Position numbers and translations under genes: made by a program. Positions 1-8,095 of a stretch of DNA of 64,000 bases are shown one piece after another. The stretch spans positions 62,001 through 126,000 of the forward strand of contig NZ_VWPY01000007.1 of the NCBI RefSeq assembly GCF_011839805.1. The letters are read 5' to 3'. The stretch comes from Kineococcus rubinsiae. Its GTDB lineage: Bacteria; Actinomycetota; Actinomycetes; Actinomycetales; Kineococcaceae. Under the pieces are notes generated by a model. That model was not told where the DNA came from and made no database searches. It was given only the letters and a program-made list of their open reading frames with translations. Positions within the stretch are counted from its first letter, which is position 1, and every line of letters starts with the position of its first letter.

Positions 1-1488
1 TACAAGCCCGGGCTGGAACGCAGCATCGGGTCGTTCGCGAGCTTCGCCGCGGGCGTCAGCTACATCTCCATCCTCACCGGGACGTTCCAGCTGTTCTACT
101 TCGGCTACGGCACCGGCGGCCCGGCCTACCTGTGGTCCTGGCCGATGGTGTTCGTGGGCCAGCTGATGGTCGCGCTGTGCTTCGCCGAGCTCTCCAGCCG
201 CTACGCCGTCGCCGGCTCCCTCTACAACTGGACCAAGCGCCTCGCGTCGCCGACGGTCGCGTGGGCCGCCGGCTGGACGATGCTCGTGGCGTCCATCGTC
301 ACGCTCGCGGCCGTCGTCCTCGCCGTGCAGCTGACGCTGCCGCAGCTGTGGTCGGGGTTCCAGTTCTTCGACACCGGTGACGCCACCCGCGACTACGCGC
401 TGAACGCCGTCGTCCTCGGCACGGTGGTCATCGTGTTCACGACCCTCGTCAACGCCTTCGGGGTCAAGCTCATGTCCCGCATCAACTCCTCGGGCGTGTT
501 CATCGAGCTCATCGCGGCCGTCGTCATCGTGGTGCTGCTGGCCGTGCACGTGACGCGCGGCCCGGACGTCGTCCTGGAGAACCGGGGCGTCGGCACCGAC
601 CACGTCGGCGGCTACTTCGGCGCCTTCCTCGTCGCGGCCCTCGCCTCGGGCTACGTCATGTACGGGTTCGACACCGCCAGCTCGCTGGGCGAGGAGACGA
701 AGGACCCGCGGCGCACCGCCCCCCGGGCCGTCCTGCGCGCCGTCATCGCCTCCTTCGTCCTGGGCGGGCTCATCCTGCTCCTCGGCCTCATGGCCGTGCC
801 GGACCTGGACGACCCGGAGCTCGCCAGCGCGTCCGGCGGCCTGCAGCACCTCGTGCTCACCACGGTCGGCTCGGGGTTCGGCAAGCCGTTCCTCGTCTGC
901 GTCGTCGTCGCCGTCCTCGTGTGCTCCCTGGCCGTGCACACCGCGACGATCCGCATGATGTTCGCCATGGCCCGCGACAACAACCTCCCCGCCGGGGAGC
1001 GGCTGGCCCGCGTCAGCCCGAAGCACCACACGCCCGTCGTGCCCGCGGTGGTCATCGGGGTCCTGGCGATCCTCGTGCTCGTCGTGAACGTCGGGCAGCC
1101 CGCGATCTTCCTCGTGCTCACGAGCCTCGCGGTCGGCATGATCTACCTGGCCTACCTGCTGGTGACGATCCCGCTGCTCGTCGCGCGGCTGCGCGGGCGC
1201 TGGCCGGCGGACATGCCCGACGGCAGCAAGGCGCCGTTCAGCCTCGGCCGCTGGGGCCTGCCCGTCAACGTGCTCGCGGTGCTGTGGGGCGTGGGCATGA
1301 TGGTCAACCTGCTCTGGCCCCGGCGCGAGGTCTACAACCCCGAACCGGCCGCCTACCACTGGTACCTGACCTACGGCGCGGTCCTGTTCATCGCCGTCGT
1401 CCTCGGAGGGGGAGTCCTGTACTACCGCGCCAAGCTCCGCCACACCTCGGGCACCCTGGAGAGCCACCGCAGCGAGGCGACCCGGTGA
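1..1488 (+). CDS. APC-family amino acid/amine permease, 5' end cut off
   Basis: The frame is open from the first base, so the start codon lies upstream; 495 residues remain. The product is nearly all hydrophobic helices separated by short charged loops, as in 12-helix APC (amino acid-polyamine-organocation) permeases. A loop GEETKDPRR near fragment residue 229 is the usual APC signature after the sixth helix. The stop overlaps the next GTG (GTGA), so it is translationally coupled to a choline-dehydrogenase-like oxidase. That context suggests import of a quaternary amine or amino alcohol, but the substrate cannot be read from sequence. Confidence 0.85.
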   Translation, partial: YKPGLERSIGSFASFAAGVSYISILTGTFQLFYFGYGTGGPAYLWSWPMVFVGQLMVALCFAELSSRYAVAGSLYNWTKRLASPTVAWAAGWTMLVASIVTLAAVVLAVQLTLPQLWSGFQFFDTGDATRDYALNAVVLGTVVIVFTTLVNAFGVKLMSRINSSGVFIELIAAVVIVVLLAVHVTRGPDVVLENRGVGTDHVGGYFGAFLVAALASGYVMYGFDTASSLGEETKDPRRTAPRAVLRAVIASFVLGGLILLLGLMAVPDLDDPELASASGGLQHLVLTTVGSGFGKPFLVCVVVAVLVCSLAVHTATIRMMFAMARDNNLPAGERLARVSPKHHTPVVPAVVIGVLAILVLVVNVGQPAIFLVLTSLAVGMIYLAYLLVTIPLLVARLRGRWPADMPDGSKAPFSLGRWGLPVNVLAVLWGVGMMVNLLWPRREVYNPEPAAYHWYLTYGAVLFIAVVLGGGVLYYRAKLRHTSGTLESHRSEATR

Positions 1489-3083
1489 GCGGGTTCCTGG
1501 GCGAGCGGTCCCTCGACGAGTTCGACTACGTCATCGCGGGCGGCGGCACCGCGGGGTGCGTCGTCGCGGCCCGGCTGTCGGAGGACCCGGACGTCACCGT
1601 CTGCCTCCTCGAGGCGGGCCCCAGCGACGTGGGGGACGAGAACATCCTCGTCCTCGCCGACTGGATGCACCTGCTCGACTCCGGCTACGACTGGGACTAC
1701 CCCGTCGAGCCGCAGGAGAACGGCAACAGCTTCCTGCGCCACGCCCGCGCGAAGGTCCTGGGCGGCTGCTCCTCGCACAACTCCTGCATCGCCTTCCACC
1801 CGCCCCGCGAGGGCCTCGACGCCTGGGAGGCCGCGGGCTGCACGGGCTGGGGCGCCGACGCGGTGCTGCCCCTGGTGCGGCGGCTGGAGAACAACGCCGG
1901 CCCGGGCGAGCACCACGGCCGCAGCGGGCCCGTCCGGCTGCGGACCATCCCGCCCGTCGACCCGTGCGGCGTCGCGCTGCTCGAGGCCGCGGCCGCGGCC
2001 GGCCTGCCCACCGTGCAGTTCAACGAGGGCCCGACGGTGCTCAACGGCGCCGGGTGGTTCCAGATCAACGCCGGCGAGGCGGGGGACCGGATGTCGTCCT
2101 CCCACGCCTACCTGCACCCCGTGCTCGACCAGCGCCCCAACCTCGAGGTCCGCACCGGGCACTGGGTGGAGCGCGTCGTCGTCGAGCCGGGCCCCGACGG
2201 GGCGCTGCGCGCCACGGGCGTCGAGTTCCTGGCCCCGGACCTCGTGCACCACGGCCGGGTCACCGCGCGCCGCGAGGTGATCGTGTCGGCGGGGTCCATC
2301 GACACCCCGAAGCTGCTGATGCTCTCGGGCATCGGGCCCGCGACCCAGCTGAAGGAGTTCGGCCTCGACGTCCTCGTCGACGCCCCCGGGGTGGGGGAGA
2401 ACCTCGACGACCACGTCGAGGGGCTGGTGTTCTGGGACGCCCTGCAGCCGATGGTCACCGCGTCCTCGCAGTGGTGGGAGATCGGCGTCTTCGCGACCAC
2501 GGAACCGGGCCTGCGGGTGCCCGACCTGATGATGCACTACGGCTCGGTGCCCTTCGACATGAACACCGTGCGCTGGGGCTACCCGACCACGGACAACGGA
2601 TTCTGCCTGACCCCCAACGTCACTCAGGGCCGGTCGCGGGGGACGGTGAAGCTGCGCTCGCGCGACTTCCGGGACCGCCCGAAGGTGGACCCCCGCTACT
2701 TCACCGACCCCGAGGGTCACGACCTGCGGGTCATGACGGCGGGGGTGCGGCTGGCGCGGACCATCGTCGAGCAGTCGCCGATGGCGGCCTGGGCCGGCGT
2801 CGAGCTCGCGCCCGGAAGGGACGTCGTCACCGACGATGAGATCGCCGACTACGTCGTCAAGACGCACAACACCGTCTACCACCCCAGCTGCACGGCGAAG
2901 ATGGGCAGCGACGACGACCCGATGGCCGTGTGCGACCCGCGCCTGCGCGTCCGCGGCGTCGCGGGCCTGCGCATCGCCGACGGCTCGGTCATGCCGTTCC
3001 TCGGTGCGGTGAACCCCAACATCACGACGATGGCGATCGGGGAGAAGTGCGCGGACATGCTCAAGGAGGACGCGCGCGGCTGA
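1485..3083 (+). CDS. GMC-family FAD oxidoreductase, choline-dehydrogenase-like
   Basis: The 532-residue protein has the GMC fold: an FAD-binding GGGTAG at residues 19-24 and, at the C-terminus, the active-site pair His466 (YHPSCTAKMG) and Asn510 (NPNITT). GMC enzymes oxidise alcohols such as choline to aldehydes. I chose the GTG overlapping the permease stop because it begins just ahead of the Rossmann strand. Neighbouring Rieske oxygenase and BCCT carrier genes favour choline or a related amino alcohol. No betaine-aldehyde dehydrogenase is visible; it may lie upstream of the window. Glucose-, cholesterol- or aryl-alcohol oxidases are alternatives within the family. Confidence 0.85.
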   Translation: MSGFLGERSLDEFDYVIAGGGTAGCVVAARLSEDPDVTVCLLEAGPSDVGDENILVLADWMHLLDSGYDWDYPVEPQENGNSFLRHARAKVLGGCSSHNSCIAFHPPREGLDAWEAAGCTGWGADAVLPLVRRLENNAGPGEHHGRSGPVRLRTIPPVDPCGVALLEAAAAAGLPTVQFNEGPTVLNGAGWFQINAGEAGDRMSSSHAYLHPVLDQRPNLEVRTGHWVERVVVEPGPDGALRATGVEFLAPDLVHHGRVTARREVIVSAGSIDTPKLLMLSGIGPATQLKEFGLDVLVDAPGVGENLDDHVEGLVFWDALQPMVTASSQWWEIGVFATTEPGLRVPDLMMHYGSVPFDMNTVRWGYPTTDNGFCLTPNVTQGRSRGTVKLRSRDFRDRPKVDPRYFTDPEGHDLRVMTAGVRLARTIVEQSPMAAWAGVELAPGRDVVTDDEIADYVVKTHNTVYHPSCTAKMGSDDDPMAVCDPRLRVRGVAGLRIADGSVMPFLGAVNPNITTMAIGEKCADMLKEDARG

Positions 3084-3094
3084 CCGCCGGGACG

Positions 3095-3178
3095 GGCTGA
3101 CAGTTCCGCTGCACGCGAGCTCCGCGGGGCGCTCCGCAAGCGTTTACCGGCACCTTGCGAGCAGCGGAACTGTCAGCC
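3095..3178. repeat. 84-bp intergenic inverted-repeat element, copy 1
   Basis: An 18-base arm GGCTGACAGTTCCGCTGC at 3095-3112 is repeated as a perfect reverse complement at 3161-3178 around a 48-base core. A second element of the same 84-base length lies at 31019-31102. This copy starts 11 bases after the GMC oxidase stop, in the gap between two convergent genes, so it could act as a two-way terminator or be a small non-autonomous mobile element. Confidence 0.85.
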
Positions 3179-3255
3179 GCGCCGCCTGCCGGTGCCGGGC
3201 GTGCGACGTCCGGCCCGGCCGCCGCGGGAAGAGGGCGAACGGAGGGCTCGACGGG

Positions 3256-4449
3256 TCAGACCGCGGCGGTCTGCTTCGCGAGCTGGCGACGCCACTTGGT
3301 GAAGGTGCGGGAGCTCGACAGGGCCAGCACCGCGGTGGGGACGCCGTCGCGCTCCCAGACCACGACGAACTTCTCCTCGTCGGCGCTGCCCTCGACGAAG
3401 ACGGGGACGTCGCCGGGCTCGCGGTGGCCCGCGAACTGCAGCCGCTCGCCGTAGAGGTCGGACCAGAAGTAGGGGATCCCGGTGAAGCGGCCCTCGGCCG
3501 AGCCGCCGGAGAGCAGCGTCCGGACCGCGACGGCGGGGCGCTCCGCGGCCGTCGTCCAGTGCTCGTGGCGGACGGCCCCGCCCTCGGGGTCGACCACGGT
3601 GGCGCAATCGCCGACGGCCACCACGAGGGGCGAGCTCGTGGCGCCGCGGTCGTCGGTGCGGACGCCGTCCACGACCTCGATGCCGCTGCCGCGCAGCCAC
3701 TCCACGTTGGGGTGCGCGCCCACCGCGACGAGCACGACGTCGGCCGGGACGACCTCACCGCCGGCGAGCTCCACGCCGGTGACGCGGGGCGCGCCGTCGG
3801 GTCCCGGCTCGCTCGCGAAGCCGGCCACGTCGACCCCGCCGCGCACGGTGGTGCCGCCGCGGGCGTGCAGCGCGCCGATCAGGGCGCCGACGTCCTCGCC
3901 GAACTGGCGCGCGAACGGCCGGGTGCCGCGCTCGAGGACGGTGACCTCCACGTCGCGCGTGCGGGCGGCGGCCGCGACCTCGCTGCCGAGGAAGCCGCCG
4001 CCGATCACGACGAGGCGCCGCCCGGGCTGCAGCTCCCCGCCCAGCGCGGCGGCGTCGTCGAGGGTCCGCAGCACGTGCACGCCCGCGGTCCCGTCCGCGC
4101 CCGGCAGGCGGCGGGCGCGGGCCCCGGTCGCCAGGACGAAGCCGTCGGCGACCAGGCGGGTGCCGTCGGCGAGGGTCAGCGTGCGGGTGGTGAGGTCGAG
4201 GCCGGTCGCGGGGACGCCGAGCACCCACCGCGCGTCCAGGCCCTCGTCGGCGGCCTCGAGGGCGAGCTGGTCCGTCGTCCAGGTGCCCAGCAGGAGCTGC
4301 TTGGACAGCGGCGGCCGGTCGTAGGGGCGGTGGACCTCCTCGCCGACGACCACCACCTCGCCGTCGTAGCCCTCGGCGCGCAGCGCGCGGACGGCACCCA
4401 GCCCGGCGAGCGAGGCGCCGACCACCACGATCCGGCGCACGTCGTCCAT
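3256..4449 (-). CDS. FAD-dependent ferredoxin/rubredoxin-reductase-type oxidoreductase
   Basis: The 397-residue flavoprotein has an N-terminal FAD site GASLAG (11-16), the RPPLSK motif (45-50) typical of oxygenase-coupled ferredoxin reductases, a second dinucleotide site GGGFLG (150-155, NADH) and a VGDCA FAD motif near residue 280. The C-terminal part resembles the reductase dimer domain. Such proteins pass electrons from NAD(P)H to a ferredoxin or Rieske protein. It diverges from the Rieske oxygenase gene and could feed it, but no ferredoxin gene is seen here. ATG at 4449 is preferred over an upstream TTG at 4485, because the Rossmann strand begins directly after it. Confidence 0.85.
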   Translation of the reverse strand: MDDVRRIVVVGASLAGLGAVRALRAEGYDGEVVVVGEEVHRPYDRPPLSKQLLLGTWTTDQLALEAADEGLDARWVLGVPATGLDLTTRTLTLADGTRLVADGFVLATGARARRLPGADGTAGVHVLRTLDDAAALGGELQPGRRLVVIGGGFLGSEVAAAARTRDVEVTVLERGTRPFARQFGEDVGALIGALHARGGTTVRGGVDVAGFASEPGPDGAPRVTGVELAGGEVVPADVVLVAVGAHPNVEWLRGSGIEVVDGVRTDDRGATSSPLVVAVGDCATVVDPEGGAVRHEHWTTAAERPAVAVRTLLSGGSAEGRFTGIPYFWSDLYGERLQFAGHREPGDVPVFVEGSADEEKFVVVWERDGVPTAVLALSSSRTFTKWRRQLAKQTAAV

Positions 4450-4474
4450 CGGGCCAGCATCGACGGCGCCCGCG

Positions 4475-4510
4475 CCGGTGGTCAAGCCGGTGGTCGAGCC
4501 GGTGGTCGAG
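4475..4510. repeat. Three tandem 12-bp units upstream of the ferredoxin-reductase-like gene
   Basis: Three consecutive copies of CCGGTGGTC(A/G)AG lie at 4475-4486, 4487-4498 and 4499-4510, followed by a partial fourth. They sit in the divergent gap just before the start of the leftward gene. They could be slippage repeats or bind a regulator; nothing in the sequence decides. Confidence 0.8.
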
Positions 4511-4576
4511 CCGGTCCCGGACGCCCCCGCGGTGTTTCCCGCCCGTCAGCTCTTCGTTGCGATCGTGTGTCGGGTG

Positions 4577-4606
4577 TTGCCCATGGCGGAACGGAGTTCG
4601 TACTGT
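4577..4606 (+). promoter_or_regulatory. Candidate promoter of the Rieske oxygenase gene
   Basis: TTGCCC (4577-4582), an 18-base spacer and TACTGT (4601-4606) form a plausible housekeeping-type promoter. This would give a leader of about 70 bases ending in a GAGGTGA ribosome binding site before ATG 4685. Confidence 0.45.
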
Positions 4607-4684
4607 GCAACGAGCACCGTCGCTGTGATCCACCTCACCACCCCTCACCACCCTGCATCCCCCCGACGTCCGAGGTGAAGTCCG

Positions 4685-5815
4685 ATGAGCACCGACACCA
4701 CGCGCGCCCCCCTGTCCGAGAGCCTCATGCCCACGCTGGGCGGCCGCTGGTACACGGATCCCGAGATCTTCGCCCGGGAGCAGGAGCGGATCTTCGAGCA
4801 GATGTGGTTCTGCGCCGTGCGCGCCGCGGACCTCGACGCCCCGGGGCGCTTCCAGACGGTGCAGGTGGGCCGGGAGTCGATCCTCGTCACGCGCACCCGC
4901 AAGGGCGCGATCAAGGCCTTCTTCAACGTCTGCCGGCACCGCGGCGTCCAGCTGTGCACGGAGGAGTCGGGCACCCACCGGCGCAACATCCAGTGCATGT
5001 ACCACGCGTGGACCTACGACCTGGACGGCAAGCTCGTCGCCGCCCCCAACCTCACGAAGATGCCCGACGTGGGTCGCGAGGAGTACGGGCTGCGCGCCGT
5101 GCACGTGCGCGAGTGGCTCGGCTACGTCTGGCTGTGCCTGGCCGAGGAGCCGCCGAGCTTCGAGGCGGACGTCGAGGGCGCCGTCGTGGAGCGTCTGGGC
5201 GACCTGGGCCTCATCGACGCGTACGGGGTGGAGACGCTCGGCCTCGGCCGCCGGATCACCTACGACGTGAAGGCCAACTGGAAGCTCATCATCGAGAACT
5301 TCATGGAGTGCTACCACTGCGCCACGATCCACCCCGAGCTCACCGAGGTGCTGCCCGAGTTCGCCGACGGCTACGCGGCCCAGTACTTCGTGGGGCACGG
5401 CGCCGAGTTCGGCGCGGACGTGCAGGGCTTCACCGTGGACGGCTCCGAGGGCTTCGACCGCATCGCGACCATCTCCGAGGACCAGGACCGGCGCTACTAC
5501 GCGATCACGGTCAAGCCGACGGTCTTCATCAACCTGGTGCCCGACCACGTGATCGTGCACCGGATGTTCCCCACCGCGCACGACCGCACCACGGTGGTCT
5601 GCGACTGGCTCTACACCCGCGACGTGGTCGAGCAGGGGCGCGACGTCGAGCGCTCGGTCGAGCTGTTCCACCGCGTGAACGAGCAGGACTTCGACGCCTG
5701 CGAGCGCTGCCAGCCCGGGATGTCCTCGCGCGTGTACCGCGACGGCGGCGTCCTCGTGCCCTCCGAGCACCACATCGGAGCGTTCCACGCGTGGGTGGAG
5801 CAGCGACTAGCCTGA
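4685..5815 (+). CDS. Rieske-type ring-hydroxylating oxygenase alpha subunit, glycine-betaine/quaternary-amine monooxygenase type
   Basis: The 376-residue protein has a Rieske [2Fe-2S] site (Cys83, His85, Cys104, His107) and a mononuclear iron site (His211, His216, probably Asp335). The residue linking the two centres is Glu208 in ENFMECYH, where most dioxygenases have Asp. To my knowledge Glu here is typical of amine demethylases (carnitine, stachydrine and glycine-betaine oxygenases). The protein probably removes a methyl group as formaldehyde from glycine betaine or a similar amine. Context agrees: a choline-dehydrogenase-like oxidase and a BCCT carrier flank it. The reductase partner may be the divergent flavoprotein. 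Confidence 0.85.
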   Translation: MSTDTTRAPLSESLMPTLGGRWYTDPEIFAREQERIFEQMWFCAVRAADLDAPGRFQTVQVGRESILVTRTRKGAIKAFFNVCRHRGVQLCTEESGTHRRNIQCMYHAWTYDLDGKLVAAPNLTKMPDVGREEYGLRAVHVREWLGYVWLCLAEEPPSFEADVEGAVVERLGDLGLIDAYGVETLGLGRRITYDVKANWKLIIENFMECYHCATIHPELTEVLPEFADGYAAQYFVGHGAEFGADVQGFTVDGSEGFDRIATISEDQDRRYYAITVKPTVFINLVPDHVIVHRMFPTAHDRTTVVCDWLYTRDVVEQGRDVERSVELFHRVNEQDFDACERCQPGMSSRVYRDGGVLVPSEHHIGAFHAWVEQRLA

Positions 5816-5888
5816 CGCACCACCGACCGCAGCAACCGCACCAGCGCGCCGCGAGAGTGGTGACGCCAGCAGCTGGAGAGGACCGCTC

Positions 5889-7508
5889 ATGGCCGTCAAG
5901 GAACCCGAAGGACGTCTCGCCCCACCGGGCACCCGCGAGGGGGTGGGCCACCGGCGCAGGCCGGTCGACCGCCCCGTGCTCGTCGTCTCCCTCGCCGTGG
6001 TGCTCGTGCTCCTCGTCATCGGCGTCACGATCCCTGAGCAGCTGGCCTCGGGCAGCGCGACGCTGCTCACCGGCATCACCACCAACGTCGGCTGGGCCTT
6101 CGTCATCGGCGCGTCGGGTTTCGTGGTCTTCGCCCTGGTGCTGGCGTTCAGCCGGATCGGCACGATCCGCCTCGGGTCCGACGACGAGCGGCCCGAGCAC
6201 TCCCGCGCGTCGTGGATCGCCATGATGTTCTCCGCGGGCATGGGCATCGGGCTGATGTTCTACGGCGTCACCGAACCCGCCACGCACCTCATGACGCCGC
6301 CCGAGGCGGGCGTCGTCGCGGGCAGCGACGCGGCCGCGGCGATGTCGATGAACTACTCGCTCTTCCACTGGGGCCTGCACCCCTGGGCGATCTACGCCGT
6401 CGTCGGGCTCGCGCTGGCGTACTCCAGCTACCGCAAGGGCCGCCACGGCGGGTTCAGCGCCGCGTTCGCACCGCTGCTGCGCGGCCGCCGCGCCAAGGGG
6501 GCGGCGCGCGCCATCGACGTCCTCGCCATCTTCGCGACGATCTTCGGGTCCGCAGTCTCGCTCGGACTCGGTGCGGCGCAGATGAACGGCGGCCTGACCG
6601 AGCTGTTCGGCACGGCCAGCGGCACGGGCGTCCAGATCGCGATCATCGCCGTCCTGACCCTGTGCTTCGTGATCTCGGCGATCAGCGGCATCGAGCGCGG
6701 CGTGAAGTGGCTGTCCAACACCAACATGGTGCTCGCGCTGGCCCTGCTGTTCTTCCTGTTCGTCGTCGGCCCGACGGTCTACATCCTCGACCTGATCCCG
6801 AACGCGGCGGGCGACTACCTCGCCGCGCTGCCCGGCATGAGCGTGCGGACCGGTGCCTTCGGCGGCGGCGAGTGGCTGTCCGGCTGGACGATCTTCTACT
6901 GGGCGTGGTGGATCTCGTGGACGCCCTTCGTCGGCGCGTTCCTCGCGAAGATCTCCCGCGGCCGCACGATCCGCGAGTTCGTCGTGGGCGTCATGCTCGT
7001 CCCGACGCTGGTCAGCCTCGTCTGGTTCGGCGTCTTCGGCGGCACCGCGATGAACCTGCAGATGAGCGGTGCGCTCGACGTCCTCGGCCAGGGGGCGCAG
7101 GAGTCGCAGATGTTCGCGGTCCTGCAGCAGTACCCGATCGCGACGGTCACGTCCGCGGTCGTCGTGCTCCTCGTCGCGATCTTCTTCGTCTCGGGTGCGG
7201 ACGCGGCCAGCATCGTCATGGCCTCGCTGTGCTCCTTCGGCGACGACGAGCCGCGCCGCTGGCTCATCGCGCTGTGGGGTCTGCTCACCGGCGCCGTCGC
7301 GGTCGTGCTCCTGCAGGCCGGCGGACTCGCCGCGCTGCAGAACGTCACGATCATCGTCGCGACGCCGTTCCTCGTGGTCATGGTCGCGCTCTGCGTCGCC
7401 ATCGTCCGCGACCTGCGGACCGAGCCCGCCCTGAAGCTCGTCAAGCTCGCCCCGGGGCAGCGCGTGGTCACGCTCCCCGAGCACGAGCGCGAGGACTCCC
7501 ACCGCTGA
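5889..7508 (+). CDS. BCCT-family betaine/carnitine/choline transporter
   Basis: This 539-residue membrane protein carries the BCCT signature GMGIG at residues 117-121, followed by LMFYGVTEPATH, and the tryptophan-rich eighth-helix motif WTIFYWAWW starting near residue 333. Twelve helices are expected. BCCT carriers import glycine betaine, choline, carnitine or ectoine with Na+ or H+. A GAGAGGA ribosome site precedes the ATG. It lies 73 bases after the Rieske gene on the same strand, so uptake and demethylation are probably co-expressed. The N-terminal tail is short and only moderately charged, so osmosensing of the BetP kind cannot be assumed. Confidence 0.93.
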   Translation: MAVKEPEGRLAPPGTREGVGHRRRPVDRPVLVVSLAVVLVLLVIGVTIPEQLASGSATLLTGITTNVGWAFVIGASGFVVFALVLAFSRIGTIRLGSDDERPEHSRASWIAMMFSAGMGIGLMFYGVTEPATHLMTPPEAGVVAGSDAAAAMSMNYSLFHWGLHPWAIYAVVGLALAYSSYRKGRHGGFSAAFAPLLRGRRAKGAARAIDVLAIFATIFGSAVSLGLGAAQMNGGLTELFGTASGTGVQIAIIAVLTLCFVISAISGIERGVKWLSNTNMVLALALLFFLFVVGPTVYILDLIPNAAGDYLAALPGMSVRTGAFGGGEWLSGWTIFYWAWWISWTPFVGAFLAKISRGRTIREFVVGVMLVPTLVSLVWFGVFGGTAMNLQMSGALDVLGQGAQESQMFAVLQQYPIATVTSAVVVLLVAIFFVSGADAASIVMASLCSFGDDEPRRWLIALWGLLTGAVAVVLLQAGGLAALQNVTIIVATPFLVVMVALCVAIVRDLRTEPALKLVKLAPGQRVVTLPEHEREDSHR

Positions 7509-7518
7509 ACCCGTCCAC

Positions 7519-7554
7519 TGCGCGGTCGTGCCGGAACCTCGGCACGGCCGCGCA
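7519..7554 (+). terminator. Stem-loop after the BCCT gene
   Basis: Fifteen-base arms (7519-7533 and 7540-7554, one G-U pair) enclose the loop GAACCT, 10 bases after the BCCT stop. There is no T-run, as is usual for hairpin terminators in GC-rich actinobacteria. It separates the operon from the next gene, which has its own promoter. Confidence 0.65.
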
Positions 7555-7581
7555 GCCGCGTCGGCGGGGCACGTCCGGCCG

Positions 7582-7587
7582 TAGGGT
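7582..7587 (+). promoter_or_regulatory. -10 box TAGGGT giving a probable leaderless mRNA
   Basis: TAGGGT ends six bases before GTG 7594, so transcription should begin at or beside the start codon. No ribosome binding site is present. Confidence 0.55.
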
Positions 7588-7593
7588 CGTCGC

Positions 7594-8022
7594 GTGCGCA
7601 CCGGTGACCTCCTGCACCCCGACGCCGCCGCGGTCTGGGCCGCGCTGCACGAGGTCTACGCCGGGTACCTGACGGGCGACCCGGCGCGGGGCGACGCCCA
7701 CCTGCACCCCGACGTCACGCTCTGGGACTCCGCGAGCGAGCCGCTCGTCCTCGGGCTCGACGGCCTCGCCCGGCTGCGCGCCCAGCGCCCCGGGGCTGAC
7801 ACGAGCGAAGTGGGCGCCGCCGAGGTGGGCGCCGCGCAGGTGACGGCGATCGAGGCCACCGACCCGCTGCTGGACCTGCTGGGGGACACCGCCGTCCTGC
7901 GGCACCGGCTGACGGTGCGCCTGTCCGCCGGCCCCGACGAGCGGGTGCGCAACACGAGCGTCTGGCGCCGCGTCGAGGGCCGCTGGCTGATGCTGCACAA
8001 CCACGAGGACGTCCTGACCTGA
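7594..8022 (+). CDS. NTF2-like (SnoaL/DUF4440-type) small protein
   Basis: The 142-residue protein shows the layout of the NTF2-like cone fold: an N-terminal helix pair with DPARGDAHLHPDVTLWDS, a central segment and a C-terminal strand set ending in RVEGRWLMLHNHED. Members range from ketosteroid-isomerase-like enzymes to ligand-binding domains, so function cannot be assigned. It stands alone between a terminator hairpin upstream and a converging chemotaxis gene downstream, and has its own leaderless-type promoter. Confidence 0.75.
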   Translation: MRTGDLLHPDAAAVWAALHEVYAGYLTGDPARGDAHLHPDVTLWDSASEPLVLGLDGLARLRAQRPGADTSEVGAAEVGAAQVTAIEATDPLLDLLGDTAVLRHRLTVRLSAGPDERVRNTSVWRRVEGRWLMLHNHEDVLT

Positions 8023-8050
8023 CGGCTGTGGCCCCGGCCCGGACGCGGAA

Positions 8051-8083
8051 CGGCGCCGCCCCCCGGACCGGGGGACGGCGCCG
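8051..8083. terminator. Two-way terminator hairpin
   Basis: Sixteen-base arms with one mismatch (8051-8066 and 8068-8083) lie between the convergent NTF2-like gene and the chemotaxis receptor gene. The symmetry suits termination from both directions. Confidence 0.7.
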
Positions 8084-8095
8084 CGTGCGGTCGGG

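Noticed and set aside
3424-6225. Very long open frame on the plus strand spanning the ferredoxin-reductase-like gene and the Rieske gene
   Set aside because: Its translation is Arg/Ala/Gly-rich low complexity without family motifs; it is the usual shadow frame in GC-rich DNA and crosses a real gene on each strand.
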